From NCBI GenBank assembly GCA_900549085.1, contig URMO01000013.1, forward strand, positions 1 through 39,587: a stretch of 39,587 nucleotides of DNA. The letters run 5' to 3'. Positions 28,458 to 36,062 of the stretch are shown piece by piece. The translations under genes and the position numbers were made by a program. Origin of the DNA: an uncultured Collinsella sp. Its GTDB lineage: Bacteria > Actinomycetota > Coriobacteriia > Coriobacteriales > Coriobacteriaceae. The notes beneath the pieces were generated by a model that saw only the letters and a program-made list of their open reading frames with translations, had not been told where the DNA came from and did not search any database. Positions within the stretch are counted from its first letter, which is position 1, and every line of letters begins with the position of its first letter.

Positions 28458-30767
28458 ATGGCATTGACCCCCAACGAGGCATATGCGGCCAAGCAGCCGT
28501 TTGTGGACAAGGAGACGCTCGAGCATATCGTCGAGCAATTCCCCACGCCGTTTCATCTATATGACGAGGCGGGCATCCGCCGCAACATGCAAGAGGTGCG
28601 CGAGGCCTTTGCATGGAACCCGGGCTTTAAGGAATACTTTGCCGTCAAGGCCAATCCCAACCCGGCGCTCATCTCCATTCTCAACGAATACGGCTGCGGC
28701 TGCGATTGCTCGAGCTATACCGAGCTCATGATCGCCCGCTCGCTGGGCATCACGGGACACGACATCATGTTCTCGTCCAACGACACGCCAGCTGCCGACT
28801 TTGAGCTCGCCGACAAGCTGGGCGCCATCGTCAACTTTGACGACATCAGCCACATCGAATTCTTTGAGCGCGTTGCGGGGCCCATCCCCAAGACGGTCAG
28901 CTGCCGCTTTAATCCGGGCGGCCTGTTCCAGCTCTCCAACGGCATCATGGATAACCCCGGCGACTCCAAATACGGCATGACCACCGAGCAACTCTTCGAG
29001 GCCTTCCGCATGCTCAAGGCCAAAGGCGCCGAGGACTTTGGCATCCACGCATTCCTTGCCAGCAACACCGTCACCAACGACTACTACCCCAAGCTCGCGC
29101 GCATCCTCTTTGAGCTTGCCGTGCGCCTGGAGCGTGAGACCGGCGCACACGTCGCCTTCATCAATCTATCCGGCGGTGTCGGTATCCCCTACCTGCCCGA
29201 GCAGCAGGCCAACGACATTCACGCCATCGGCGAGGGGGTGCACACGGCCTACGACGAAATCCTTGTTCCCGCCGGTATGGGCGATGTGGCCATCTGCACC
29301 GAGATGGGTCGCTTTATGATGGGGCCCTACGGCTGCCTGGTCACCAAGGCTATCCACGAAAAGCAGATCTACAAGGACTATATCGGTGTTGATGCGAGCG
29401 CCGTAGATCTGATCCGTCCTGCCATGTATGGCGCCTACCACCACATTACGGTGATGGGTCAGCCGGGTGGCGCCGACAAGACCACAGCACCCGTTACGGA
29501 CACCTACGACATCACGGGCAACCTATGCGAGAACAACGACAAGTTCGCCATCGATCGCGAGCTGCCGCATATCGACATGGGTGATGTGCTCGTGATTCAC
29601 GACACCGGCGCGCATGGCTACTCCATGGGCTACAACTACAACGGCCGTCTGCGCTCCGCCGAGGTGCTGCTGCGTCCCGATGGCTCGGCCGACCTCATCC
29701 GCCGTGCCGAGCGCCCGGGCGATTATTTTGCCACGCTCGACGTGCTGCCGAGCGGCCGAGAGCTGCTGGCCAAGTCGCGCGCCGAAAGTGCCCGCCGTCG
29801 TGCCCAAGACGAGCGCCTGGCAGTCGCCGCCCAATGGAACAAACGCATCCAGATTGCGGCCGCGAAGGAGAAGAACATGGACATCCGCAATCTTGAGGGC
29901 TCAATCGTCGCCCTCGTCACGCCGTTTAAAAAGGACGGCAGTGTCGACTTTGACGCGCTCGAGCACCTTATCGATTTCCACCTGCAAAACGGCACCGACG
30001 CCATCCTCACCCTGGGCACCACCGGCGAGAGCGCCACGATGACCGACGACGAGGACAACTCCGTTGTCGCCGCCGTGGTCAAGCAAGTTGCAGGACGCGT
30101 CCCCGTCATCGCCGGCTCGGGCTCCAACTCCACGCAAACCATGCTCACCAAGTCGCTCACCTACCAAGGCCTGGGCGCCGACGGTCTGCTGCTCATTACC
30201 CCCTACTACAACAAGTCCAATGAAGAGGGTATCTATCAGCACTTTAAGACCGTCGCCGATGCCGTGGACATCCCCTGCATCCTGTACAACATTCCCGGCC
30301 GCTGCGGCTGCGGCATCAGCGAGCGCAACGTAGAGCGCTTGGCCGCGCACCCCAACATCATGGGTATTAAGGAGGCCTCGGGCAACGTCGCCTACGCGGC
30401 CAAGATCGCCCACCTGCTGTCCGACGACTTCCGCATGTACTCGGGCGAGGACGCACTTACCGTGCCGCTCATGAGCCTGGGCGCTTCGGGCACCATCAGT
30501 GTATGGGCTGACGTTCAGCCGCAGCTCGTGCATGACATGTGCCGCGCCTATTTGGACGGTGACGTGGCGCGCGCACGCGATATCCAGATTGCCGGCCAGC
30601 CGCTCATCAATGCCCTCTTTAGCGAGGTCAACCCCATCCCCGTCAAGGAAGCGCTCGCTCAGATGGGTATGATCGAGACAAACTACCGCATGCCGCTATG
30701 CCCCATGGCAGACGACACGCGCGCTGCACTTACCGATGCTCTGAAGGGAGCTGGTCTGCTTGATTAA
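28458..30767 (+). CDS. LysA-DapA fusion: diaminopimelate decarboxylase joined to dihydrodipicolinate synthase
   Basis: One 769-codon frame. Residues 1 to about 430 are diaminopimelate decarboxylase (PLP-dependent, last step to lysine): PTPFHLYDEAGI, KEYFAVKANPNP (PLP Lys near 63), HAFLASNTVTNDYYP, NLSGGVGIPY, CTEMGRFMMGPYG, and the ending DYFATLDVL. An Arg/Ala-rich, probably helical linker (about 431-473) follows. Residues 474-769 are a full DapA (first committed step): SIVALVTPFKKDG, LTLGTTGESATM, ILYNIPGRCGCG (Tyr), MGIKEASGN (Schiff-base Lys), with the end ALKGAGLLD. There is no stop between them. ATG 29877 at the start of the DapA part has its own GAAGGAG six bases upstream, so separate DapA could also be made. 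dapB overlaps the end. Confidence 0.9.
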   Translation: MALTPNEAYAAKQPFVDKETLEHIVEQFPTPFHLYDEAGIRRNMQEVREAFAWNPGFKEYFAVKANPNPALISILNEYGCGCDCSSYTELMIARSLGITGHDIMFSSNDTPAADFELADKLGAIVNFDDISHIEFFERVAGPIPKTVSCRFNPGGLFQLSNGIMDNPGDSKYGMTTEQLFEAFRMLKAKGAEDFGIHAFLASNTVTNDYYPKLARILFELAVRLERETGAHVAFINLSGGVGIPYLPEQQANDIHAIGEGVHTAYDEILVPAGMGDVAICTEMGRFMMGPYGCLVTKAIHEKQIYKDYIGVDASAVDLIRPAMYGAYHHITVMGQPGGADKTTAPVTDTYDITGNLCENNDKFAIDRELPHIDMGDVLVIHDTGAHGYSMGYNYNGRLRSAEVLLRPDGSADLIRRAERPGDYFATLDVLPSGRELLAKSRAESARRRAQDERLAVAAQWNKRIQIAAAKEKNMDIRNLEGSIVALVTPFKKDGSVDFDALEHLIDFHLQNGTDAILTLGTTGESATMTDDEDNSVVAAVVKQVAGRVPVIAGSGSNSTQTMLTKSLTYQGLGADGLLLITPYYNKSNEEGIYQHFKTVADAVDIPCILYNIPGRCGCGISERNVERLAAHPNIMGIKEASGNVAYAAKIAHLLSDDFRMYSGEDALTVPLMSLGASGTISVWADVQPQLVHDMCRAYLDGDVARARDIQIAGQPLINALFSEVNPIPVKEALAQMGMIETNYRMPLCPMADDTRAALTDALKGAGLLD
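29877..30767 (+). CDS. dapA: DapA reading unit with its own internal start (dihydrodipicolinate synthase)
   Basis: This is the 296-residue C-terminal portion of the fused frame, listed separately because it is the size of a normal DapA and begins MDIRNLEGSIVALVTPF. GAAGGAG sits six bases before ATG 29877, a ribosome site as good as those of independent genes in this window. DapA condenses pyruvate with aspartate semialdehyde via a Schiff-base lysine (in GIKEASGN). Either it is translated only as the LysA fusion, or both forms are made. Sequence alone cannot decide. Confidence 0.7.
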   Translation: MDIRNLEGSIVALVTPFKKDGSVDFDALEHLIDFHLQNGTDAILTLGTTGESATMTDDEDNSVVAAVVKQVAGRVPVIAGSGSNSTQTMLTKSLTYQGLGADGLLLITPYYNKSNEEGIYQHFKTVADAVDIPCILYNIPGRCGCGISERNVERLAAHPNIMGIKEASGNVAYAAKIAHLLSDDFRMYSGEDALTVPLMSLGASGTISVWADVQPQLVHDMCRAYLDGDVARARDIQIAGQPLINALFSEVNPIPVKEALAQMGMIETNYRMPLCPMADDTRAALTDALKGAGLLD

Positions 30768-31500
30768 GACCGTCATTATGGGAACGGGCCGCATGGGCTC
30801 GCTCATCCGCACCACCGCTGAGGGCGTTGTCGACGCCGCCGGTCAGCCCGTTTTTGATATCGTCGCCCAGATCGGTTTTGATCTGTCCGAGCTCGAGAGC
30901 GCCCCGGCAGCCGACGTCATCATCGACTTCTCGAACGTCGTGACCTTCGATGCCGTCGTCGCCTATGTCGAGCGCACGGGTGCCGCGTTGGTCTCGGGCA
31001 CCACGGGCTACACACCCGATCAGATGGACCGCCTGCGCGAGCTGGGTCAGAACGCCCGCGTCATGCACTCCGGCAATTACTCCATCGGTATCGCAGCCCT
31101 GCGTCATCTGGTAGCACAGGCCACACGCGAGCTGCCCGGCTTTGACTGCGAGATCGTCGAGACGCACCACAACCAAAAGGTCGACGCCCCGAGCGGCACG
31201 GCCAAGCTGCTACTCGACGCCATCGTCGAAGCTGAGCCCGAGGCAGGCTACCACCCCGTCTATGGCCGCGAGGGCATGTGCGGCGCGCGTGACCCCAAGG
31301 AGATCGGTATGCACTCGCTGCGCGGCGGCACCGTCGCCGGCGTGCACGAGGTGAGTTTCTTTGGCCAGGACGAGGAGGTCACGCTCACCCACCGCGCCAC
31401 GAGCCGCCAGATCTTTGTCAACGGCGCCTTGGCGGCCGCGCAGAAGCTCGTCACCCGCGAACCCGGCTTCTATACGTTCGACCAGGTCATGTTTGCCTAA
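30760..31500 (+). CDS. dapB: 4-hydroxy-tetrahydrodipicolinate reductase
   Basis: A 246-residue NAD(P)H-dependent reductase, second step of the DAP/lysine branch. The nucleotide loop is MGTGRMGSLIR (residues 7-17). The substrate-binding motif ETHHNQKVDAPSGTAKLL is complete, and the C-terminal part has LRGGTVAGVHEVSF. The start is TTG 30760, which overlaps the dapA stop (TAA 30765), so translation is coupled; AAGGGAG lies 9 bases upstream. It is followed 39 bases later by dapH. Confidence 0.95.
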   Translation: MIKTVIMGTGRMGSLIRTTAEGVVDAAGQPVFDIVAQIGFDLSELESAPAADVIIDFSNVVTFDAVVAYVERTGAALVSGTTGYTPDQMDRLRELGQNARVMHSGNYSIGIAALRHLVAQATRELPGFDCEIVETHHNQKVDAPSGTAKLLLDAIVEAEPEAGYHPVYGREGMCGARDPKEIGMHSLRGGTVAGVHEVSFFGQDEEVTLTHRATSRQIFVNGALAAAQKLVTREPGFYTFDQVMFA

Positions 31501-31539
31501 CCAGGAATCAACCGAATCCACCCAAAGGAGAGATAGCAA

Positions 31540-32259
31540 ATGAGCAACGCAGCCGAGATGGATGCACAGGAGATTATCAACTACATCGCCACCGCGCCCA
31601 AAAAGACGCCCGTCAAGCTGTACGTGCGCGAAAAGCCCGGCATGAAGGTCCAGTGGGGCAATGCGCACGTCTACGGCGGTCGTCGTGGCAAGACCGTCTT
31701 TGGCGACTGGGATGAGCTCAAGGCCATCCTCGATGCCAATGCCGACTCCATCGACTACTACGACGTAGAGAATGACTGCCGCAACTCCGCCGTCCCCATG
31801 CTCGACCTTAAGGGCATCAACGCCCGCATTGAGCCGGGCGCGATCGTCCGCGACCGCGTCGAGATCGGCGACCGCGCCGTCATCATGATGGGCGCCATCA
31901 TCAACATCGGCTCCGTTATCGGCGAGGGTTCCATGATCGATATGGGCGCCGTCCTGGGCGGCCGCGCAACCGTGGGCAAGAACTGCCACATCGGCGCCGG
32001 CACCGTACTGGCAGGCGTCGTTGAGCCCGCGAGCGCCACGCCCGTCATCATCGAGGATGATGTCATGATTGGCGCCAACGCCGTGGTCCTGGAGGGCGTG
32101 CGCGTGGGCAAGGGCGCCGTCGTGGCGGCCGGTGCCGTGTGCGTCGAGGACGTCCCCGCCGGCGCCGTCGTGGCCGGTGTCCCCGCCCGCGTCATCAAGA
32201 TGCGCGATGAGAAGACCGACAGCAAGACCGGCCTCGAAGAGAGCTTACGTCAACTCTAG
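31540..32259 (+). CDS. dapH: Tetrahydrodipicolinate N-acetyltransferase
   Basis: A 239-residue acetyl-CoA-dependent enzyme. The N-terminus AQEIINYIATAPKKTPVKLY and the middle YDVENDCRNSAVPMLDLKGI match Bacillus DapH. The left-handed beta-helix of hexapeptide repeats spans about residues 90-205 (IEPGAIVRDRVEIGDRAVI, then GRATVGKNCHIGAGTVLAGV, then GANAVVLEGVRVGKGAVV). It ends EESLRQL. It commits the pathway to N-acetyl intermediates, so an aminotransferase and a deacetylase are needed; a deacetylase candidate lies divergently at 26890-28077. AAAGGAGAGATAGCAA precedes the ATG. It is the last gene of the riboswitch operon. Confidence 0.96.
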   Translation: MSNAAEMDAQEIINYIATAPKKTPVKLYVREKPGMKVQWGNAHVYGGRRGKTVFGDWDELKAILDANADSIDYYDVENDCRNSAVPMLDLKGINARIEPGAIVRDRVEIGDRAVIMMGAIINIGSVIGEGSMIDMGAVLGGRATVGKNCHIGAGTVLAGVVEPASATPVIIEDDVMIGANAVVLEGVRVGKGAVVAAGAVCVEDVPAGAVVAGVPARVIKMRDEKTDSKTGLEESLRQL

Positions 32260-32295
32260 GGTTACGCGGTTTTACCAAACCGCGTAACTAGTTGA
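32249..32295 (+). terminator. Long hairpin at the end of the lysine operon
   Basis: gttacgcggttt (32261-32272) and aaaccgcgtaac (32277-32288) pair perfectly over 12 bp with a four-base loop. The stem can be extended outward by cgtcaact-ag around the dapH stop (32249-32260) with ctagttgacg (to near 32297). There is no T tract, so it could be a factor-dependent terminator or a stability element. Confidence 0.6.
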
Positions 32296-32301
32296 CGCTA
32301 C

Positions 32302-32399
32302 AAACGACCCAGAGCGGCAATCTGACGTTCAATCGTAGGGCATGACCAGAAGGTCAATGCCCTCCTCTTTCACGTCACCTTGTTCGCTCTGGGTCGTTT
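32302..32399. ncRNA. Structured intergenic element, possible small RNA or repeat
   Basis: A perfect 15-bp outer stem joins 32302-32316 (aaacgacccagagcg) and 32385-32399. An inner tgacgt (32323-32328) pairs with acgtca (32372-32377), and an apical hairpin agggcatgacc-agaa-ggtcaatgccct spans 32337-32363. The three stems stack into one 98-base rod ending in TTTT on the plus strand. No protein is encoded. It may be a small RNA, a composite terminator or a mobile repeat. Whether it matches a known Coriobacteria RNA motif I cannot say. Confidence 0.5.
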
Positions 32400-32442
32400 T
32401 CGCTGACGCATGCTCAACCTGCAACGTAATTCAGCCCCAAGC

Positions 32443-32484
32443 AAAAAAGGCCGAAACCCCATCCAGGGCTTCGGCCTTCGTTTT
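32443..32484 (-). terminator. Bidirectional terminator, mainly for the NdpA gene
   Basis: A 14-bp stem (32447-32460 with 32465-32478, one or two imperfect pairs; aaggccgaaacccc/agggcttcggcctt) has AAAAAA on the left and CGTTTT on the right. On the minus strand it is a stem followed by TTTTTT, 22 bases after the NdpA stop. Confidence 0.92.
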
Positions 32485-32506
32485 CCCGCTGCAGGCGTAA
32501 CGCAAC

Positions 32507-33511
32507 TTATCGATTCTCGATGCTGCCGATATTCTTGAGCTCGATGGAGATGAGGCCGTTGGGCTCGTTGACAAACTCGATGTACTCGGAGTTCGAACCC
32601 ATCTCGGCCGGGAAGCTGATCTCGATACCCGTGTCGGTACGGATCTTGTGATTGCGCACTGCCGCGCGTTCGACCTGTTTGCGCTCCACGGGCACACGCT
32701 CAGGCACCTTCTCCTCGGTCAGTGCGGCGCGCACACTCTCCTTGATAACCGGTTCGTCCTCAAAGACCTCGTCGACGATATCCCAAGGCGGCAGTTCCTC
32801 GTCATCCTCAACCTTCTCGGCAACGGCAGCCTTAACCTTAGCGAGCGCTACAGCCGTGTTGGCACCGTGCTCCTCGGCGACTTCCTCGACCACACGCGTC
32901 ACGGTGTCGATGACCTCCTTGCCCGATACGCCCGTGTCGCACTGCAGCAGGCCATCGGGGATAAGCATACGGTCCTCGCCGGCAATCTTGCGCTTCTTGT
33001 CCACGTAGCCGATCTCCATGGTACTCGCGCGCACGATGGCATAGCTCGGCACCTTTTGCGAGGGGTTCGGCAGAATGGCGTAGTGGCGCGCGATGTCGTT
33101 GCGCACCTCCCCCTCCTCGCGGCCCACTTCGTGCATAAAAGCCTGCTTGGAGCCCAGCAGCATCACGGCAAACCAGCGGGCATCCTCATCGTCGTCAAAA
33201 TCGGCCACGAGCACGTCGGTGGACTCGGCTTTCTCGGCTTTGGTGAGCTCGGAGGAAATAAACTCCGCAATCTGCTGCGACAGGTCCACGAACTCGCGCT
33301 CGCCAAAGAAATAGCCCTTGAGCTCGCCGCCAAACGCAGAGTTCTCGGCAAACGTGGCGCGTTTATTGTCGGCCGAGGTACGTGCGCGGCGCAGATGCGT
33401 GGTCACGAAGTTGCGCACGGTACGACTCTCGATATCGAGCTCGCGCTGGCTCATAACATTGACGGCGGAGTCAAAGTTCAGGATATGCAGAATCGCGTGA
33501 TTGATTTTCAT
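32507..33511 (-). CDS. 37-kDa nucleoid-associated protein family (NdpA/YejK-like)
   Basis: A ~334-residue protein of the NA37/NdpA family, DNA-binding cytoplasmic proteins found with the nucleoid. Evidence: the N-terminal INHAILHILNFDSAV, VLVADFDDDEDARWFAVMLL, HYAILPNPSQKVPSYAIVR, and a C-terminal FPAEMGSNSEYIEFVNEPNGLISIELKNIG, the typical family ending. A central acidic stretch (VEDDEELPPWDIVDE) lies before the last domain. I chose ATG 33511 (MKINHAI); the ATG nine bases upstream abuts its only ribosome-like sequence. No operon partner; the neighbouring gene is on the same strand but follows a repeat. Confidence 0.88.
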   Translation of the reverse strand: MKINHAILHILNFDSAVNVMSQRELDIESRTVRNFVTTHLRRARTSADNKRATFAENSAFGGELKGYFFGEREFVDLSQQIAEFISSELTKAEKAESTDVLVADFDDDEDARWFAVMLLGSKQAFMHEVGREEGEVRNDIARHYAILPNPSQKVPSYAIVRASTMEIGYVDKKRKIAGEDRMLIPDGLLQCDTGVSGKEVIDTVTRVVEEVAEEHGANTAVALAKVKAAVAEKVEDDEELPPWDIVDEVFEDEPVIKESVRAALTEEKVPERVPVERKQVERAAVRNHKIRTDTGIEISFPAEMGSNSEYIEFVNEPNGLISIELKNIGSIENR

Positions 33512-33593
33512 ATACGGCATTCCGTTCTAGATCGATTTCGGCACGAACCAGTATAGCGGTCGAGCCCGCCCCAGGCGCATCGAAGATCGGCAC

Positions 33594-33622
33594 ATCGGGG
33601 ACAGGTTGCTTTGCACCAATGG
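33594..33622. repeat. Dispersed short repeat, copy 1
   Basis: The sequence ggggacaggttgctttgcac (near 33597-33616), followed by CAATGG, overlaps the region just after the DUF2974 stop. A near copy, ggggtcaggttactttgcac, lies at 34823-34842 on the other side of the same gene. The two copies flank the DUF2974 gene in direct orientation. Confidence 0.6.
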
Positions 33623-34783
33623 CTAGCGCAGGAGCTCGGACTGCCAAGCCTCGAGCTGTTCTGCCAAACTCTTGCCGGCAGCGGGCATGTCGATCTGAGG
33701 GCGTTTGGGCAGCAGTGCGCATTTAAGGATTGCCGCAATGGTCTGCGAGACAAAACGACGTGTATCCTTGTCAAAGCCCTGCGCAGCCTGGAGCATCACG
33801 GGCAGGCTCTCGCGCAGATTCCCAGCGATATCCGCAAACCGCTCAGCACCCGTAGCCTCAAACACGGAAAACAACGCATCTACAAAACGCTCGCGCTCGC
33901 TAGGCGACACTGCAAGCAGCATCTCGCGAATGGAGCCATCAACGTATCGAGCACCGGCGGACAGGCGCTCACAGTACACGAAGTCGCGACCATCAACCAC
34001 CCAGCTAAAGGGATTGTGCTGCAGCAGGCTGAACTCGGTGCTCTCAACGATGGCATAGTCCTCCTGCGTCTCGAACATCATGCCAAAGATCGACGACCGA
34101 GGTAGCGTCTTGTCGATTCGACCGGAAAGATCGGCAAAGGCGTTGCCGTTCAGAAACTCCTCGACGAAGCCCGGACCATCATGGGAATACGCCCGTTCGA
34201 TTCGCTCACGGGCGACATCGGAGCACATCGCCGCACCGTACACCGCAAGGTTTCCACCCTTGGAATGACCTCCGCACAAAAGCGGCCCGTCAATCGCATC
34301 CGCCGCCTCGTCCACATAACGCGCCGCGGATTCCTGGGCCGGCACAGGACACCGGAACGCCATGTTGAAGTCCTCTTTCCAGCCCACAATCGTGCTGTCG
34401 GTCCCCCGGAAGGAAAGATAACTAAACCCCGCCGGAAACCGGAACGTCATGGCTGCAAACTGCTCCGTCGCCACCACATCGCTCACGGCACGATAGCCGC
34501 AAACGTGCACGCCACGGTAGCGAGGACTTGCTGCCACGGCCTCCAGCAAGGAACGGCTCCCCTCCGGATCCCACAGGTCGCCAATCATGTCTTGGTAGCA
34601 CTCGGCACGCAGCAGCTCGCGTACGTCTAGGCCCTGCCAGTTCGTCAGCTCCGCCATATCACCCGGCAAACGCAAATAGGATAACCACGCAAAGACCAGG
34701 CTATCCACCGCACAGAACGGCCGCTCCTCAAACGGATCAAACGTGGTCTGGGCATAGGTCAAAAAATTAGGCGAATCCGACAT
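33623..34783 (-). CDS. DUF2974 (Mbeg1-like) alpha/beta-hydrolase
   Basis: A 386-residue protein of the DUF2974 family. The N-terminal part contains FCAVDSLVFAWLSYLRLP. The hydrolase core has YLSFRGTDSTIVGWKEDFNM and the nucleophile elbow LLCGGHSKGGNLAVYGA (Ser near residue 173), then SHDGPGF and QHNPFSWVV. The C-terminal ~90 residues are helical. No signal peptide, so it acts in the cytoplasm. The enzymatic substrate of this family is not established; lipase or esterase activity is a guess from the fold. GGGAGGGCC precedes the ATG at 34783. The gene is flanked by two copies of a short direct repeat. Confidence 0.85.
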   Translation of the reverse strand: MSDSPNFLTYAQTTFDPFEERPFCAVDSLVFAWLSYLRLPGDMAELTNWQGLDVRELLRAECYQDMIGDLWDPEGSRSLLEAVAASPRYRGVHVCGYRAVSDVVATEQFAAMTFRFPAGFSYLSFRGTDSTIVGWKEDFNMAFRCPVPAQESAARYVDEAADAIDGPLLCGGHSKGGNLAVYGAAMCSDVARERIERAYSHDGPGFVEEFLNGNAFADLSGRIDKTLPRSSIFGMMFETQEDYAIVESTEFSLLQHNPFSWVVDGRDFVYCERLSAGARYVDGSIREMLLAVSPSERERFVDALFSVFEATGAERFADIAGNLRESLPVMLQAAQGFDKDTRRFVSQTIAAILKCALLPKRPQIDMPAAGKSLAEQLEAWQSELLR

Positions 34784-34800
34784 GGCCCTCCCATCAACTA

Positions 34801-34842
34801 TGGTGCATTGGGATGGTGCATTGGGGTCAGGTTACTTTGCAC
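34801..34842. repeat. Tandem tggtgcattggg and dispersed repeat, copy 2
   Basis: tggtgcattggg (34801-34812) is repeated at once as tggtgcattggg (34815-34826), running into ggggtcaggttactttgcacc (34823-34843 region). The last part matches copy 1 at 33597-33616 with two differences. The unit resembles intergenic repeats seen in many genomes, but I cannot search for further copies. Confidence 0.6.
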
Positions 34843-34843
34843 C

Positions 34844-34879
34844 AAAAAGGCGCCCGGGCCGTGTGGACCCGGACGCCTT
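34844..34879 (-). terminator. Rho-independent terminator of the lactate dehydrogenase gene
   Basis: On the minus strand a 13-bp stem (aaggcgtccgggt with gcccgggcgcctt, one G-U pair) ends in TTTTT. It lies 32 bases after the ldh stop codon. Confidence 0.92.
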
Positions 34880-34910
34880 CATTGTAGCTTTTCGCTCCAG
34901 CGAGCTTGTT

Positions 34911-35861
34911 TTAGCAGGAGAAATCGACGCTGTCGATGATGTCCTTGAGGGCCTTGGCGGAGACGGTGAGCTCATGCTGCTCGTCATCGTTCAGCGGCAC
35001 GGGGACGCGGCAGACAACGCCGTCGCGGCCAACGACAGTCGGCATGGAGATGGCAAGATCGGACAGGCCATACTCGCCCACCATGAGCGAGGAGACAGGC
35101 AGAACGGTCTGCTCATCGCGCATGACGGCGGTGCAGATGCGCTTGACGGCCATGGCGACGCCATAGTAGGTGGCGTGCTTCTTCTCGATGATGGTGTAGG
35201 CGGAGTTCTTGACGTCCTCGGCGATGCGCTTCTCGGCAGCCTCATGCTCCAGGTGGCCGTGAAGCTCGCAGAAGGTGTTCAGCGGAACGCCGGCAACCTG
35301 AGCGCTGGACCAAGCGACAAACTCGGAGTCGCCGTGCTCGCCCATGACATAGGCCTGGACATCGCGCGGGTCAACCTCGACGTGGGCACCAAGCATCTGC
35401 TGCAGGCGGCCGGTGTCGAGCACGGTGCCGGAACCGATGACGTGGCCCTCGGGCAGGCCGGACATCTTGATGGCGGCGTAGGTCAGAACATCGACCGGGT
35501 TGGAGACGATGAGCAGAATGCCGTCGAAGCCGGACTTCTTAATCTCGGGAATAATGGACTTAAAGATGCTGACGTTCTTGTTGACCAGGTCCAGGCGGGT
35601 CTCACCGGGCTTCTGGGCAGCGCCAGCAGTGACGACGATCATGGCGGCGTCGGCGACATCGGAATAATCGCCGGCGTAAATCTTCATCGGCTCGGCAAAC
35701 GTCATGCCGTGCGCGATATCCAGGGCCTCGCCCTCGGCGCGGTTCTTGTCCACGTCGATGAGGACCATCTCGGAGAACAGACCACTCTGCATCAGCGCGA
35801 ACGCCGAAGACGAACCGACGAAACCGCAGCCGACGATAGCGACCTTCTTCTCGTTAACCAT
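34911..35861 (-). CDS. ldh: L-lactate dehydrogenase
   Basis: A 316-residue NAD-dependent dehydrogenase that reduces pyruvate to L-lactate, regenerating NAD+ in fermentation. The NAD loop is VAIVGCGFVGSSSAFAL. The mobile-loop segment QKPGETRLDLVNKN carries Gln, which favours pyruvate over oxaloacetate and so separates it from malate dehydrogenase. SNPVDVLTY and the catalytic His in GEHGDSE (near 175) are intact. I start at ATG 35861 (MVNEKKVAIVG) with GGGAG upstream; the frame is open to 35939 but without family similarity. Confidence 0.95.
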   Translation of the reverse strand: MVNEKKVAIVGCGFVGSSSAFALMQSGLFSEMVLIDVDKNRAEGEALDIAHGMTFAEPMKIYAGDYSDVADAAMIVVTAGAAQKPGETRLDLVNKNVSIFKSIIPEIKKSGFDGILLIVSNPVDVLTYAAIKMSGLPEGHVIGSGTVLDTGRLQQMLGAHVEVDPRDVQAYVMGEHGDSEFVAWSSAQVAGVPLNTFCELHGHLEHEAAEKRIAEDVKNSAYTIIEKKHATYYGVAMAVKRICTAVMRDEQTVLPVSSLMVGEYGLSDLAISMPTVVGRDGVVCRVPVPLNDDEQHELTVSAKALKDIIDSVDFSC

Positions 35862-35886
35862 TAGAAACTCCCATCTCTCTCCACAA

Positions 35887-35919
35887 ACAAGCCGCCCGGG
35901 AACGACCCGAGCGGCTTGT
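35887..35919 (-). terminator. Hairpin in the ldh leader region
   Basis: A 14-bp stem (35887-35900 with 35906-35919, one G-U pair; acaagccgcccggg/cccgagcggcttgt) has a five-base loop. On the minus strand it is followed by TTGTTTGTGG and then the ldh ribosome site. It could end the upstream aminotransferase transcript or act as a leader structure of ldh. Confidence 0.65.
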
Positions 35920-36062
35920 CGTAATCCCAATACATCCAATCGGGACTTTGATTATGCTCCTATTCGCAGCCAAAAATCGACCGTTTACCGAAATAGTTTG
36001 CAGGATTCGTAAAATAACTGCACGAAATCGGTTTCGAGCTATTGACGAGCCAAAATACCTTT

